Shown: positions 40,936 through 53,622 of the stretch, in pieces
Layout: each line of letters opens with the position of its first letter
Position numbering within the stretch: the stretch's first letter is position 1
Origin: Cladocopium goreaui
Taxonomy: Eukaryota > Sar > Dinophyceae > Suessiales > Symbiodiniaceae
Assembly: GCA_947184155.2 (NCBI GenBank)
Contig: CAMXCT020002648.1
Location: 1-64,000 of the forward strand
Length of the DNA: 64,000 bases
Direction: 5' to 3'
Notes under the pieces: generated by a model
What the model saw: only the letters and a program-made list of their open reading frames with translations
The model's database searches: none
Told to the model about the DNA's origin: nothing
Translations under genes and position numbers: made by a program

Positions 40936-41040
40936 TACCCTCTGGTTATGTCAAAATAGCTATTGAAAATGGCTATGTATAGTGGATTTTCCCATTAAAA
41001 ATGGTGATTTTCCATAGTTATGTTAGTTTACCAGAGGGTA
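40936..41040. mobile_element. Family 1 element
   Basis: TACCCTCTGGTTATGTCAAA ... TTAGTTTACCAGAGGGTA. Confidence 0.8.
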
Positions 41041-41189
41041 ATATCGAATATCTCTTAACCGATATCAAATGCCTAAATGTTTGATATTGTTCTTACCGGC
41101 AAATCTTCGCTCAAGACTTGACTAAAGCATACTAAACCTGCAATGAGAAAGACGGCTGGGTCTCGTTGGGGATCCTCCTCCCAAATATT

Positions 41190-41301
41190 AACTGGTTGGT
41201 GGTTCAACCCCTCTGAAAAATATGAGTTCGTCAATGGGAAGGATTACATCCCATATATGAAATAGAAAATAAAAGTCATGTTCCAAACCACCAAGCAGTT
41301 A
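41190..41301. mobile_element. Family 2 element
   Basis: ACTGGTTGGTGGTTCAACCC ... CCAAACCACCAAGCAGT. Confidence 0.8.
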
Positions 41302-41755
41302 AGTTGATTAAGTTGATCGTTTGAAACCTCTGTGAAGTTCCCAAAAAATCTGGCCGTCATCCACCCTGAAAATGCTGGATGACGTACCCAATATTTTAAG
41401 GGGATAGTCATGGATAGTATGATACGATTAAGATCTATAAATAATACCGGAGAAAATTCGGATATATTTAAATTATATGCTATGTTTGCAGTTCTTCGAT
41501 GAATTGGTCGATTCATGCTGATTGACTTTGTCTCATATGTCTCATGTTCTAAAAAATTGCGCGGTTCTGTTCATGAGAAAAGCATGATGAACTGATGAAC
41601 CATTGGGGTTCCAAATTTTGAGGTGATCCAACTCAGAAACCGCTCCAAAGCAGGTTGGAAGACAAGTCCGAGCACAGCGAGCACAGGCCACGGCTCAGAG
41701 ACTTGCGAAGAACTCGAGCGGTGCCCAAAGTCCTTTTCTGAGAAGTCCAAGTAGT

Positions 41756-41861
41756 ACCCATGACGGATCCATGGTGCTGCTATATATGCTAACATAAAGG
41801 GAATATATTGATGGGATCCATGTTACCATATATAGCAGCACCATGGATCCGTCATGGGGTA
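41756..41861. mobile_element. Family 3 element
   Basis: ACCCATGACGGATCCATGGT ... CATGGATCCGTCATGGGGTA. Confidence 0.85.
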
Positions 41862-42005
41862 TAGGCATAGGTTTCCAATCACAAATCTTGGGGAGCCTGC
41901 AACCGGCTGCTTGATCTTCCATGGAGTTGTATGCAGTTCTTAGTTTCAGTTTCGCACGTTGCCTCTTCAGCCAAGGCAACCCGCCAAGTTCCACGCCTTC
42001 ACTAG

Positions 42006-42059
42006 TCACTTGACGCCGAAGTAGTCTGCAGTGCTTGGGTCGGTGGGGACCTTGATGAA
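42006..42059 (-). CDS. Unknown gene terminal exon
   Basis: After CAG: FIKVPTDPSTADYFGVK and TGA. Clear acceptor and stop in a GC-rich island; assignment to the gene upstream is by position. Confidence 0.6.
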   Translation of the reverse strand, partial: FIKVPTDPSTADYFGVK

Positions 42060-45000
42060 CTGCCCGAAAGGGAACTACAAGTGTTTCATCATCTACCCTC
42101 TAGTTATGTCAAAATAGCTATTGAAAATGGTCATTTATAGTGGATTTTCCCATTAAAAATGGTGATTTTCCATAGTTATGTTAGTTTACCAGAGGGTACC
42201 CATGGCAAAATAGATGCAAAACCACAGCCATTTAAGGATCATTTGCCATGGCACTGTCCTATCAAAAAGTTCTGTGCCAGCCAGAGGGCGTAAAAATCTC
42301 CACTAGTTGCTAGCGATCGAATATGACTGATGATATGATGGTTACATGTTTTCAAACAAATGATCGTGATATGTCAAAAGATGGTATATGGGCTAGGGTC
42401 ATCTATCTCAGAATAGAAATCCTATGAAATCCATATTTAGGCCATCAAAATTCTCTCCAAAATAATAGGGGGATGATCACCCCCAGTGTGGGAAGGTGAT
42501 CTTTTGACCATGCCACTCCAATGAGGGCATATCCAAAATATTCTAAAATTATAAAGATAGCACGGGGTGTGTCATGATATGTGAGAATTATAAATTATAA
42601 TTATATAATATCGTCGTTTTCGTGGTGACATATGATGATAACTGATGATGTATCAGACGGTGAGTGTTTTACGGCCCCCACTTGGCCCCCACGGCACTGG
42701 CACGGTGGCACTGCGATGTATTCGAACGACGCCCAGCGCAGTCTTGGCCCCCACGGCACTGGCACGGTGGCACTGCGATGTATTCGAACGACGCCCAGCG
42801 CAGTTGCGGCGTTTGAAGAAGCTTTAAACAACCCGGGTCACGCCCTACAGCCAAGGAAGAGATCCACCTAAAACCGAGAAAACCATGAAATTCTGGCGGT
42901 TTCTGATCTTGAACAACACCTATAGTCTTGGAATGTCAGGAGTATCATGTAGAAATGCTTCTGGACAAACTATCAAACTGTGGAAAATAAAAACATTATA
43001 AACCTGAATGGATAATGGACCTTGCTGTTTTCATGTTTTTTTACGGGTACTTGGGCTTCAATAGGGCTCATTCACAGGGTTTTTTCTGTTGCTTCATAGC
43101 ACGGAAGTTTCGGGGAAATCATAGAATTTACATCATGAACCAGCCCAGCCTGAGGATTTCATCAGCTTTTCAGAGGGGATGGTAAGTTCATATTCCAAAC
43201 AAATCATGGGTCTGGGTCAAAAGTGTGGTACCGAATTTCCTCGAATTTTCCAGCGGTTTTTTTTTGTGCTAAACCATGAGGCCTGGGGAATCATTTTTTT
43301 CGGATACATCCCCTACATGGCAGTGGAAAATCATGGAAAATCCACCGGCTGAGAATTATCTCCATTTACAGATAACTTTGACTCTTTGACCCACACCCAT
43401 CCCTATGTATATGTGTATACATCTATATGAATACAATCTAATACGTATATATATATATAATAAAGTATAATTATGTATAACCCATATATATTTTTTCCTG
43501 TAAGAACCTGCACCACTCCCTCACCAAATAATATCAAATAATGGATCAAGATGGATCAAGCTCCATAGCTGCGGGACGTTTGCCCCAAGGCAGTTTCATA
43601 CCTCTGAGCGGACCGGTAAACCCGTGGCTGATGGCAGCCCCAGAACCCCAGAAACCCATACTACTCCCAGGGAAGATTGCAAGATGATGAAGAGTCCCAT
43701 CGTTGTCCCTATAAATTCCATGGACGAGGACATAAACCAAGCCGATGTTGAATTTACCTATAGAAAATGCTGCTCCAAAGAGCAAAAACCTGCAGATATG
43801 TGCAAACAGTCCCACCTTAAGGGAACTAAACTCACATGGAAGAAATCCCTGAAACATAGTCAGTTTATAATTCCAGGAATTAGTCACTAGTCTAAATCGG
43901 GGATATAAGTATAGCTAAAGAGCATTTAAATATATATATATAATATCATGCAGAATATATATATATATATGTATATATGTATATACAGTATACATATATA
44001 ATCATATATATATATATGGAAATTAATTGGATTAATGCTAGTAAAGCAATGCCATAAACCACCCATATGGTCTGATTGTTTATATTGTTTATACCACCTC
44101 TCTATGGGAAAAATGGGGATGGTTTACTATTGCTTTACTAGCATTACTGCAATTATCTGCAATTACACATCAAGAAATAACCGACAACATCCAAAGTCCA
44201 TGCTTTTCGATAACAAAACCTTGACCAGAAAACCCTTGCAAAAAGAGACCTGGTGGACCGTGGTTTTCTTCTCACGCCAAGCTGTTATTCTGGGGAAAAT
44301 CCGGACCACGCATTTTCTACAGGCTGTGAATCATACCCATAGGATCCATGTATGCTATATATTATGGTAACATTTACCATCAATATACCCCCTTTATGTT
44401 AGCATATGTACCATACATGGATCCTATGAGATACTTACAAAAATCTTGAAATCATACTCCGGACGGTTCCGTTCGGCTTCGCCCCGCGACCTCCTCCAGG
44501 TCGTCATCCTCGTCATCCTCCACCGCAGGCGGCAGCAGAGTGAGGGCCTCGAAGGTCTCAAGCTCAGCCTCCTCCAACTCCAGCTCCAGCGCGCGCGCGC
44601 AAAGGAGGATTCGCCAGGACTCGGGCACCTTTCGGAGCCCGGACGTTGGGAAAGGATGGGATTTTGGTACTGGGAAATCTGAGGAAGTTCAAGAAATGTG
44701 ACATGGTTGACATGGGTTGACGTTGGCAACTTGATACAGTCGGAAATCATTGAGTCCGGAAGATCGGTTGGCGGGTTTTTCAACCCATCCCACAAATGTT
44801 AGTCATCTCAAAGAATCATCCCAAGTCTTAAAAAATCATGTATATATATATATTGTTAATCTATTTATATATATATTATTAATCTATCTATATATATAAA
44901 TATGACTGTATATATAATATTTGGCTTGGTTTGGCGGTTTGATATTTGAACCCCCCAGCCAGTCCCTCAATTCAGGTCATTTTCGCTCCATCCGCCTGTT

Positions 45001-48000
45001 CGTCCAAATGATATGCCGCGTACTGCGCGACTTGCACGATGCTGCGGAAGCGCGCGGCCAAGGAGTCGGCGCCACGCGCAGTGAGTGAGTTGAAATGGCC
45101 AAAGGTATCGGCCCCTGCAGCGTGGAGGGGACCCACGATCCCACGGTGAATAGATCAGTGGGAAAAAAAAAGTTCACCAAGAAGGCTACGGTTATCCAAT
45201 CTATGCATGAACTAGCATGAACTAACTATATGATACTATATGGTTATTAGAACTAGCATGAACTAGGTATGATTATTAACTACTTACGATCAGTGGGATA
45301 ATCCTCCAAGTGCTACCCTCATCCACTCGTTTCTCGTTTCGGTGATTCTTTCACTTTATATTGCCACAGGTGGAGGTGAAACTTGGCTTGGGGCACCTTT
45401 TTGTTCAACCCACCATGGTTTTCTCAACAGGCATTTGGAACTAATTCACTATACAATGTATACTAATGTTCTGGTTACCTGGGGTACCCAACAAATGAAG
45501 GTGACTAGTGGCTTCGCGAATCAGTCACCCCGTAACCTGTGTCTCCCTAACAAACACCCCACAGGTTCTCTTGGGTGCTCCCATGGAGGTGGGAGTGTTC
45601 ATGGGCGGACCTCGAAATTTAACATAGCCATGGTATACATGGCCCATAGAAATAGATGGTTTACCTATGAAAAACGGTGGATTTGTCCATAGTTATGTAA
45701 ACGTTTACCAAGGGCAATACAAAAATCCCAATACAATCTGTTGCAATCACGAGCTGACTGATGGATTGGGAATTCTAAGTCAAATGGGTGGCCCTAAAGT
45801 GAAGGACCCGAAATCATCAAATTTGTCGCTTTTTGATTCAAAAACCAAGGCTGATAAATGCTGATAAGGGGTACCCCAATTTTTGAGAAACATCCAAATC
45901 ACTGGGGTCTATTGTTTATCATAACTTCCCCTTGATATCATATATAACTCAAACAGAAACCATGGTTGAGTCGTGGAAACCATAAGGTACTCATGAGTAT
46001 TTGATCAGGCCATGAGAGGCCCTTGCCTAAACCACGCAGAATCGCCGTGGCTAACTGCTGGATCTGCCTGGCACAGGACAATGACTTGAACGGGAGAGAA
46101 ATCATTTGAAGCCAACAAGTCAATTGGTTCCTTCCCCAAACAAAATGTTTGAGACATCCCAGAAACCATGGTGGATGTAGGGGATGAAATCACATATGAC
46201 TGGGACCATAGAATGAGGACCTTTCATTCTATGGAGGGTTGGGATTCATCAACATCATTGGTTGACATCTGTTTACAGCAACCGCTGTAAACCCCTCAAA
46301 GTGATCGTTCCCCATAATAAAGTACAACAAATTGGGTTTACCTTCACATTCAACCAACCAGGGGCTTCTGGATTCAGGATCAACATACCATCCGCCCAAC
46401 AATATCCCCCCATGTATTCCCGAAATGAACAGATTCACTACTTGAAGGTGTTTCATTGTTACGTTTCGGAAGTTTCTCCAAAAACAATCAAAAACATAGA
46501 AATTACCCTTATTCAGCGCAAGTTTGGCCTAGGGGAAATGATTGGTTGCTAAACCATTTCGGATTTATAAACCATCCGAAACCCTTGAAGAAAAATTGTG
46601 TATGTAATTAAATATATATATATATAAACCATGGCAAATATGTAGGTGCCCCATTTTTGGACAACCCATTGTATTGAGTCAACAGCACATTGCATCTGCT
46701 CCACCATGGTTGGCCCTAGTTATCCTCTGGTAATCAAACGTATAGCTTTCCATGGCCTTGGAATCCACTTACCATTGACCTGTGGCTAAATGAAAATAAC
46801 TCACCGAACTCATGTTCGGGCAGAACTTGGGACCCACGACTGGAGTATCATCCAAGTGGAATTGTTTTTGTGGTTTGAAGAGAAGCCTAGGCCTAGTAAG
46901 TCCCCATTCAGTACGGTTATTCCACATATATACACCACTGGTTTATCACCCCATTTACTAACCATCTCATCAACTTGGAACTGATATACATCCAATATCT
47001 CCATTGTATATTATATAACTATGTATTATATATATATATTATGTTATAAATTGTAAAGCATATAATATATACTATATATAATTATATCCCAATATCCCTA
47101 TCATTTATTGGCCAGCCACTTTTCCTCTACGGAAGATGATCTTCCAATAACCCGCCGCGGCGCCTCGCGTCCTGCAGGTATCGCGTTGGATTCCCGGCCG
47201 CCTCTGCCACGCGCGCGATCTGCAGCAGCTGCCGTTGCCGAAGCCAGGCCGGGCCCCAGTGCTCCAACCTGCGCACTAAAACTGGGTTAAAATCCTGGGG
47301 ATTTTACATAAACTATGGGGAATTGGAGGGGTTCTCTGTCCTATGGTTTTTTTCGAGGCAGCGATCCTGAAACCTGAGTTGTTGGGGAACATGTTGTAGG
47401 ACCTGTAGGAAATCATGATGAACTTCGGCTCAAATCTGGGGAAGTCCTGTGATTTTTTCAATTGTGGCATTGGTCAATGATGGTGAATGCAAATCTCACT
47501 ATCCACTTAGCACTTCAAATTTTCTAGATCGAAACGTTCGGCTGCTCAAAAAGTTGATTGTTTGGGGATTGGAGATACCAGTAATTCTGGAATTTGCTAT
47601 GTGCTCACAATTTCATATCTCGACTGCCGGCTTTGGAAGTTTTGAATTCCCCCGCCCACGAAAGCATCAGCACTACAAAGCAGGAGCCCAGAATGGCCAT
47701 CCAAGCAGGCTGGTTGAAAAAAATCAACCATCCAAAATATATGGAGGTTTCCATAGTCATGGGGTTACCCCACTAGCTGGATGATTTATTTTCCATGAAA
47801 ATCCCATCTATAAATATCATCTATAAATGGATGATGTAGCCCTGGGTAGCCCTATGACGAATCGGAAACCCCCCAATCCATGAGTTGAATCCGATCAGAA
47901 TCCCATGGAGGGATGATCATTGAAGCCATGGCCATAGAAATAGTGAGTTTTCCCATTAATAGCATGGTGGATCTTTCCAGTTCGCAAACTGTAAACGTTT

Positions 48001-51000
48001 ACCAGGCCGGGTAACAATATATGAAAATCAATCAATATATGGGATTCATATGGATTCATGATGATTCATGAATATATCGGTTGATTAAAATCAGTCATCA
48101 CATGATCATCAAATAAAATCAACCCATGTGATTCGCCTGGGCTTCATCTGCTGGTGCAAGGCGCGATTCACCTGCAGCATCGGCGCCATGTAGACGCCGA
48201 GACCGCCGGACAGCCACTGCAACATCATCGGTGCCTCGTAACGTCATGGTGCGTGGCCTTTAAAGGTACCCGGGAAACATGCAGATGTGGAAAAACCAAT
48301 GGTTTTTTGTGGGAAAATAATCTACAAATGATGGGTAAGCTCCACATCTATGTTTACAGGAGGGTATGTAAGGGAACTAAGGATGACATCCGATCTACCT
48401 CATGACTGTACAAAAGGTCAAGTTACGTGGGATGAAAGTGGTAACATCAATGCCATGCCATGGGAAATCCGCCAAAAATATGGGATATGCTGGCTATCTA
48501 GATCATATCAATGGATTGATGACCATCCCCCAATATGGCTATCAAGTCCATCTTATGACCATGACATACCATGACACACATGACCAAACACGACTGGTGA
48601 TTCCTATCGCGATCAGCCAAGGAAAAAACATTGCAGCCTGGACTGGGAACCCTGTCAGTGGGACACCCAACATAACAAAAAACAGCTATAATGCTGATCC
48701 CTCTTTCAGGCAAATGATTCATATTACCCATTATTACCCACCAGAGTGGTAATTCCCAAGTACCCTCTGGTGAACTAACATAGCAATGGAAAATCACCAT
48801 TTTCAATGGGAAAATCCACTATAAATAGCCATTTTCCATTGCTATGTTAGTTCACCAGAGGGTATCTGAGAGATTCAAGTGAGTCATATTGAAACTTTCT
48901 GGGAAAGAGTTTTCTCCATTGCAGTGATCGATTCTGTTTGGACCCCCAGCGGTGACATGGAACCATGTTTTCCATGTCATCATGGCCGTACCCACTGATC
49001 ATAAACCATTCTTATGGCTGAATCCTAGCACTAAGATTAGCAATCTCCCAAATATATCCAAATATCACGTCGAGAGGCCGGATCCTAACAACGGTTCTGG
49101 TTCTGTCGCCATTTAGATTGGGAAGAGTGACCTGTCACTTTGTAGAAATCCAGTTCGTGCCTAGGATCCCATAGTAAGAACGTTATAGCGTTGACGACAA
49201 AAGAGGACTTTGCCATTGGTAACTGCCACCATGTTACACCCGTGTTTTTGCTTGTCCCTCCCCAGCCTTTGGCTGGCTCCACCATGAAAATGAACCACTT
49301 TCAAGTATTGGCTTCGAGATCTACCCAACAATTACTGGTAAAGTAGACGACTGGATGGATAAATAGTACCGCATGAGTTATGCTACTCTCTGGTAATCAA
49401 ACATGGCAATGTTTCAAAATTCCCCATTTTGAAGAGGAGAAAATCCCAGCGAACTACACCGGAGGATAACCCCCGAAGAATCAACAGATCCCCAAGTGCA
49501 TTCCACCAGGGTAAGGCGGGTAAGGGTTCTGAATATCGGACAGGGATGATTGACATATTGAGGTTCCCAGAAATGGGGGTACCCCCAGATCATACATTTT
49601 TATATATAGGATTTTCCATGAAATAAGCCATCCAGCTATTGGGGTAACCCCATATCAGGAACCCCACATATATTGAAAAATAGAGCATAATAAAGCCATT
49701 GCCCAACAGTAAACCTTCATTGACGTACTTTGTATACTCTCAAATGGTAAAATTCGGCAAGTGGGGTATGATGCAATATGATTTACCCTCCTGTAAACTA
49801 ATCATAGATTCATAAGTGTGGAAAACCCTGCATTTTTGCATCATGTTACCATGTTCCAAACGGGAAACCCCATGAGTTTTCCACAGCTTACCACGTCAAT
49901 TTCGGTCTCCAAAATGGTGTTGATGATCCCCCTGGTTCCCCATTTTGCACCTCCAAGGCCTCATATTCACCGCCGCTACCAGGCACGCTGGACATCTGAC
50001 GAACTGTCTGACGGCGCAAGGTTCGGAATGGAAGCACTGAGCCGAAAGGTGGGCCCCTGCGATGGTGAAAATCTGGAGTCGAAAAAACTGGGCTGTTCAT
50101 CATGGGGTACCACAAAAAATAGCAGTTTCAGTCACTATTGTGGGAGAAACCCCAGGATTTTTTGTATCAACCAGGGGGTTAAAAAAATCCAGGGTTCACA
50201 TTATCATGTCACCACAAGAAGTCCTGGTGGGATGTCTTGCTTGGGCTCGGTGCAACGAAATTTCAAGCTGCAGTCCACAGCATGCCCCGAAGCTTTCCAA
50301 AGACTTCATCTGGTTGGTGGTGCAATAACCCATGACGGATCCATGGTGCTGCTATATATGGTAACATGGATCCCATCAATATATCCCCTTTATGTTAGCA
50401 TATATGCCAGCACCATGGATCCTATGGGTAATTCATCTGTTTTTTTGTTTAACCATCTTGAAAAATGATGGAGTTAATGGGAAGGATGACATCCCATATA
50501 TGACAGAAAATAAAAGTCATGGTCCAAACCACCAATCATTGTAGCAACAAAACAACATGGTTGGGGCCGGGGAGTCTGATGAAGACACCATCAGGTTGTT
50601 ACCCCTGGAGATCCAAAATCATTTTGGAAAATCAGTTTAAGTCCACTCCGAATGAAGGCTGTAGCGGTTGTAAGTGGGTATATATCCCATAGGATCCATG
50701 TATGCTGCTATATATGGTAACATTTACCTTTAAAATCACCCAGTTTTGTAGGTAAATATACCAGCACCATGGAGCTGGGTATATATCACTCCGAGGGTCA
50801 AGATGTTCACTTCTTCACTCCACTTTCTGAAAAAACTATCTGTGGGCTTCAAAGGAGCATCCCATGCCGGTGAACTCCTAGGCATTCCTCCGTGGCTGGT
50901 GGTCTTTGAGAATTCTGTGTCTTAAACATGGTACCTTTTTTAAATGTTCTTAAAATGCTACAGGATGGTGCCCCCCAGTTACAAGTTTGGTTTACAAACC

Positions 51001-53589
51001 CCATTAACTATAGTTATATCTACCATAGTAAATGGGTCATTTTAAAAAAAAGTTTACATCATCATCTACGGTGGTTTTGAACCACCCATTTCTCCGAAGA
51101 GAAAAAAAAATCTGTGTCCCCCCACACTTGCGCGCCGTCGAACTGCTGCGGATGCCTGAACTCTATGGCAGAAACAGCTTGTAGCAATGGGGAAAACCCA
51201 AATAAAACATCCCCATAAAATCATCATATGGCAGTGTGTCAAAACCTTGTACCCCTGGTGAACATCAAAATAGCTGGTAAATGGATGTTCATCCCCCTAA
51301 AAATGGTATTAATAGGTATTGATCCATACCCATATAAATGGGTTGTATAAATTCATCCCCAAGTTTGGCAGGTTTATGGCAGGGTTGCCCTTAAATAATG
51401 AGCCCCGATACGGTAGCCCCAAAAAAAACAGCACGGTGCTGCTGAGTGCAGCACACCGATGGCAGCCATGCACACCTTGGACGCATTCGATCGCCCCATA
51501 TTCCATAGGATCCATGGTGCTGCTATATATGGTAACATGGATCCCATCAATATATCCCCTTTATGTTAGCATATATGCCATACATGGATCCTATGGGTAT
51601 GTATTTGAACCGTATACCATATTATAAACAATTATAAGTATATATTATATATTATTATCAACAATATTATATATATATACCCTTCGACAGAAACATACGC
51701 TGTGTGCAATCTAGTTGGTGCAGTAAAGCCAACAGAAAAAACACTTGTTTCTCCTAGGGCCTGGAGACCATGTTCGAATCCAGAGCCGCCGTCGCCGTCC
51801 CACAGCAGTGACATATCAAACTGCTAGGGAGAGTTTCTGCCCAACACGGAAAACAGCACCAGCCCTCTATGGTTGTCATATTCCACGTGTTTTTTCTCGG
51901 TTGACTCAAAAAGATTCATCCCCTCATTTCCATGTTTTCAAAAATCAAAAAAGTGCGAGCCCGAAAATGGCACAAAGTACACTGATGAACATGACCACAA
52001 TCTGTGGTTCCCACCGCTCTAAAAATTCTTTGATCCACAATTGAAGTCTTTGTCAATAGGCAATCTGCCATAAACTGGTGAATAAATTCACCAAACAAAC
52101 AAAAAGTCATTGAAGTCTTGGGGAGTTTTTGTTGGCCCAGTCTTGGTTGGGTGAAATCCACATCTTTCTTGAAGCCCTCGTTTTCTTAGTTAACATCCTA
52201 TTTCTCCTTAGTTAAACTTCCATGTTTCTGCAAATCCCAAGGTTTACCCTTTGGTCATGAAAAATGGGGACAAGTCATGACAAGTCCACAAAATTCATGG
52301 CTGATTCTCCCATTAAAAAAAATCACATTTCGTTCGGGGATTTTCTGCTCTGTTTGATGACACCAGTGACACCACCATTTTGGTCACCCCGCCGCGGCTG
52401 AAGCGGCTCCCGTGGCTCCCCAGGCACTCGAGCGTGGCGCGGCTCCTAGGGTCCAAAATGGTCCAAAACTACCCATAGGATCCATGTATGCTGCTATATA
52501 TGGTAACATGGATCCCATCAATATATCCCCTTTATGTTAGCATATACCATGGATCCGTCATGGGTTAGGTAGGGGTAGATCATTTATGATTGTTGAGTTT
52601 ATGCTGGGCTGATCCATCGGAAAGAACTTCGGGAGCCCAGCCCTGGCGGCCCTGGTCCTTCGTGAAAACCCCGTAGACCCGGACCCGGACTCAGCTCCCT
52701 TGGCGCTGGCGTCAGGAAGGCATAGGCACTTCCACCTGCGGAGCCACGGTGGAAGAAAGGGATACCCAGACCCTCCCAGTACACGTAAAAATGCTGTTTC
52801 AGTACCCATAGGATCCATGGTGCTGGCATATATGCTAACATAAAGGGGATATATTGATGGGATCCATGTTACCATATATAGCAGCACCATGGATCCTATG
52901 GGGTATGTTTTACTGTTTTACCCCATAACCTTTCACCGTTTTGGATGGTATTTGTAGGTTTTGATATGAAAAAAAACGCAGAAAATTGAGGAAACCAATC
53001 GAATTTCGGGATACTGGAAATGATTGGGAGCAGGTCAAAAGCATTCAAAACCAATTTTCCCACATGATTTGGTCAATTAACATCATATTGTCCACTAGGG
53101 TTCCCTGGTTTTGACTGTTTAGACCTCTATCCAAAATCTTGGCTTCGAATTTACCACAGACCAAAGTGACCCCCTTGCAAACATGGAATGCCCCTAAAGT
53201 CCAAAGACCTTGCTTTGGAAGGTCTTTCACCACCGTTTTAGTAACAAAAGACATCAGAAAGTATCTTTGGAGCCAACTGGACTCACAGGGAATGAACAGA
53301 TCGGCCCTGCCCATTCTGTGAAGGGACATCTTTTAGGAGAAACTCTGAAATTCAATGGGAAAACATATGGTATGTGATGGTATCTTACATATGTCCATGT
53401 ATTTCCTGTAGAAATTTCCATGTGTATCTATGTGTATATATGTATCTGTATATTATATAATGTAAACCCTGGATTAATAAACCCCTAGATTGTTTAATTA
53501 GGAGGGTACCATTTAAGTATCAGATTATGACTATTGGAGGAGTACCCCCCTAATTGATAAACCATGGTCTATTAATCCGGGGTTGACAT

Positions 53590-53622
<33 letters not shown>

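Noticed and set aside
53045-53329. 94-codon minus-strand ORF
   Set aside because: Ordinary intron composition, no neighbouring exon in phase, no recognised motif.
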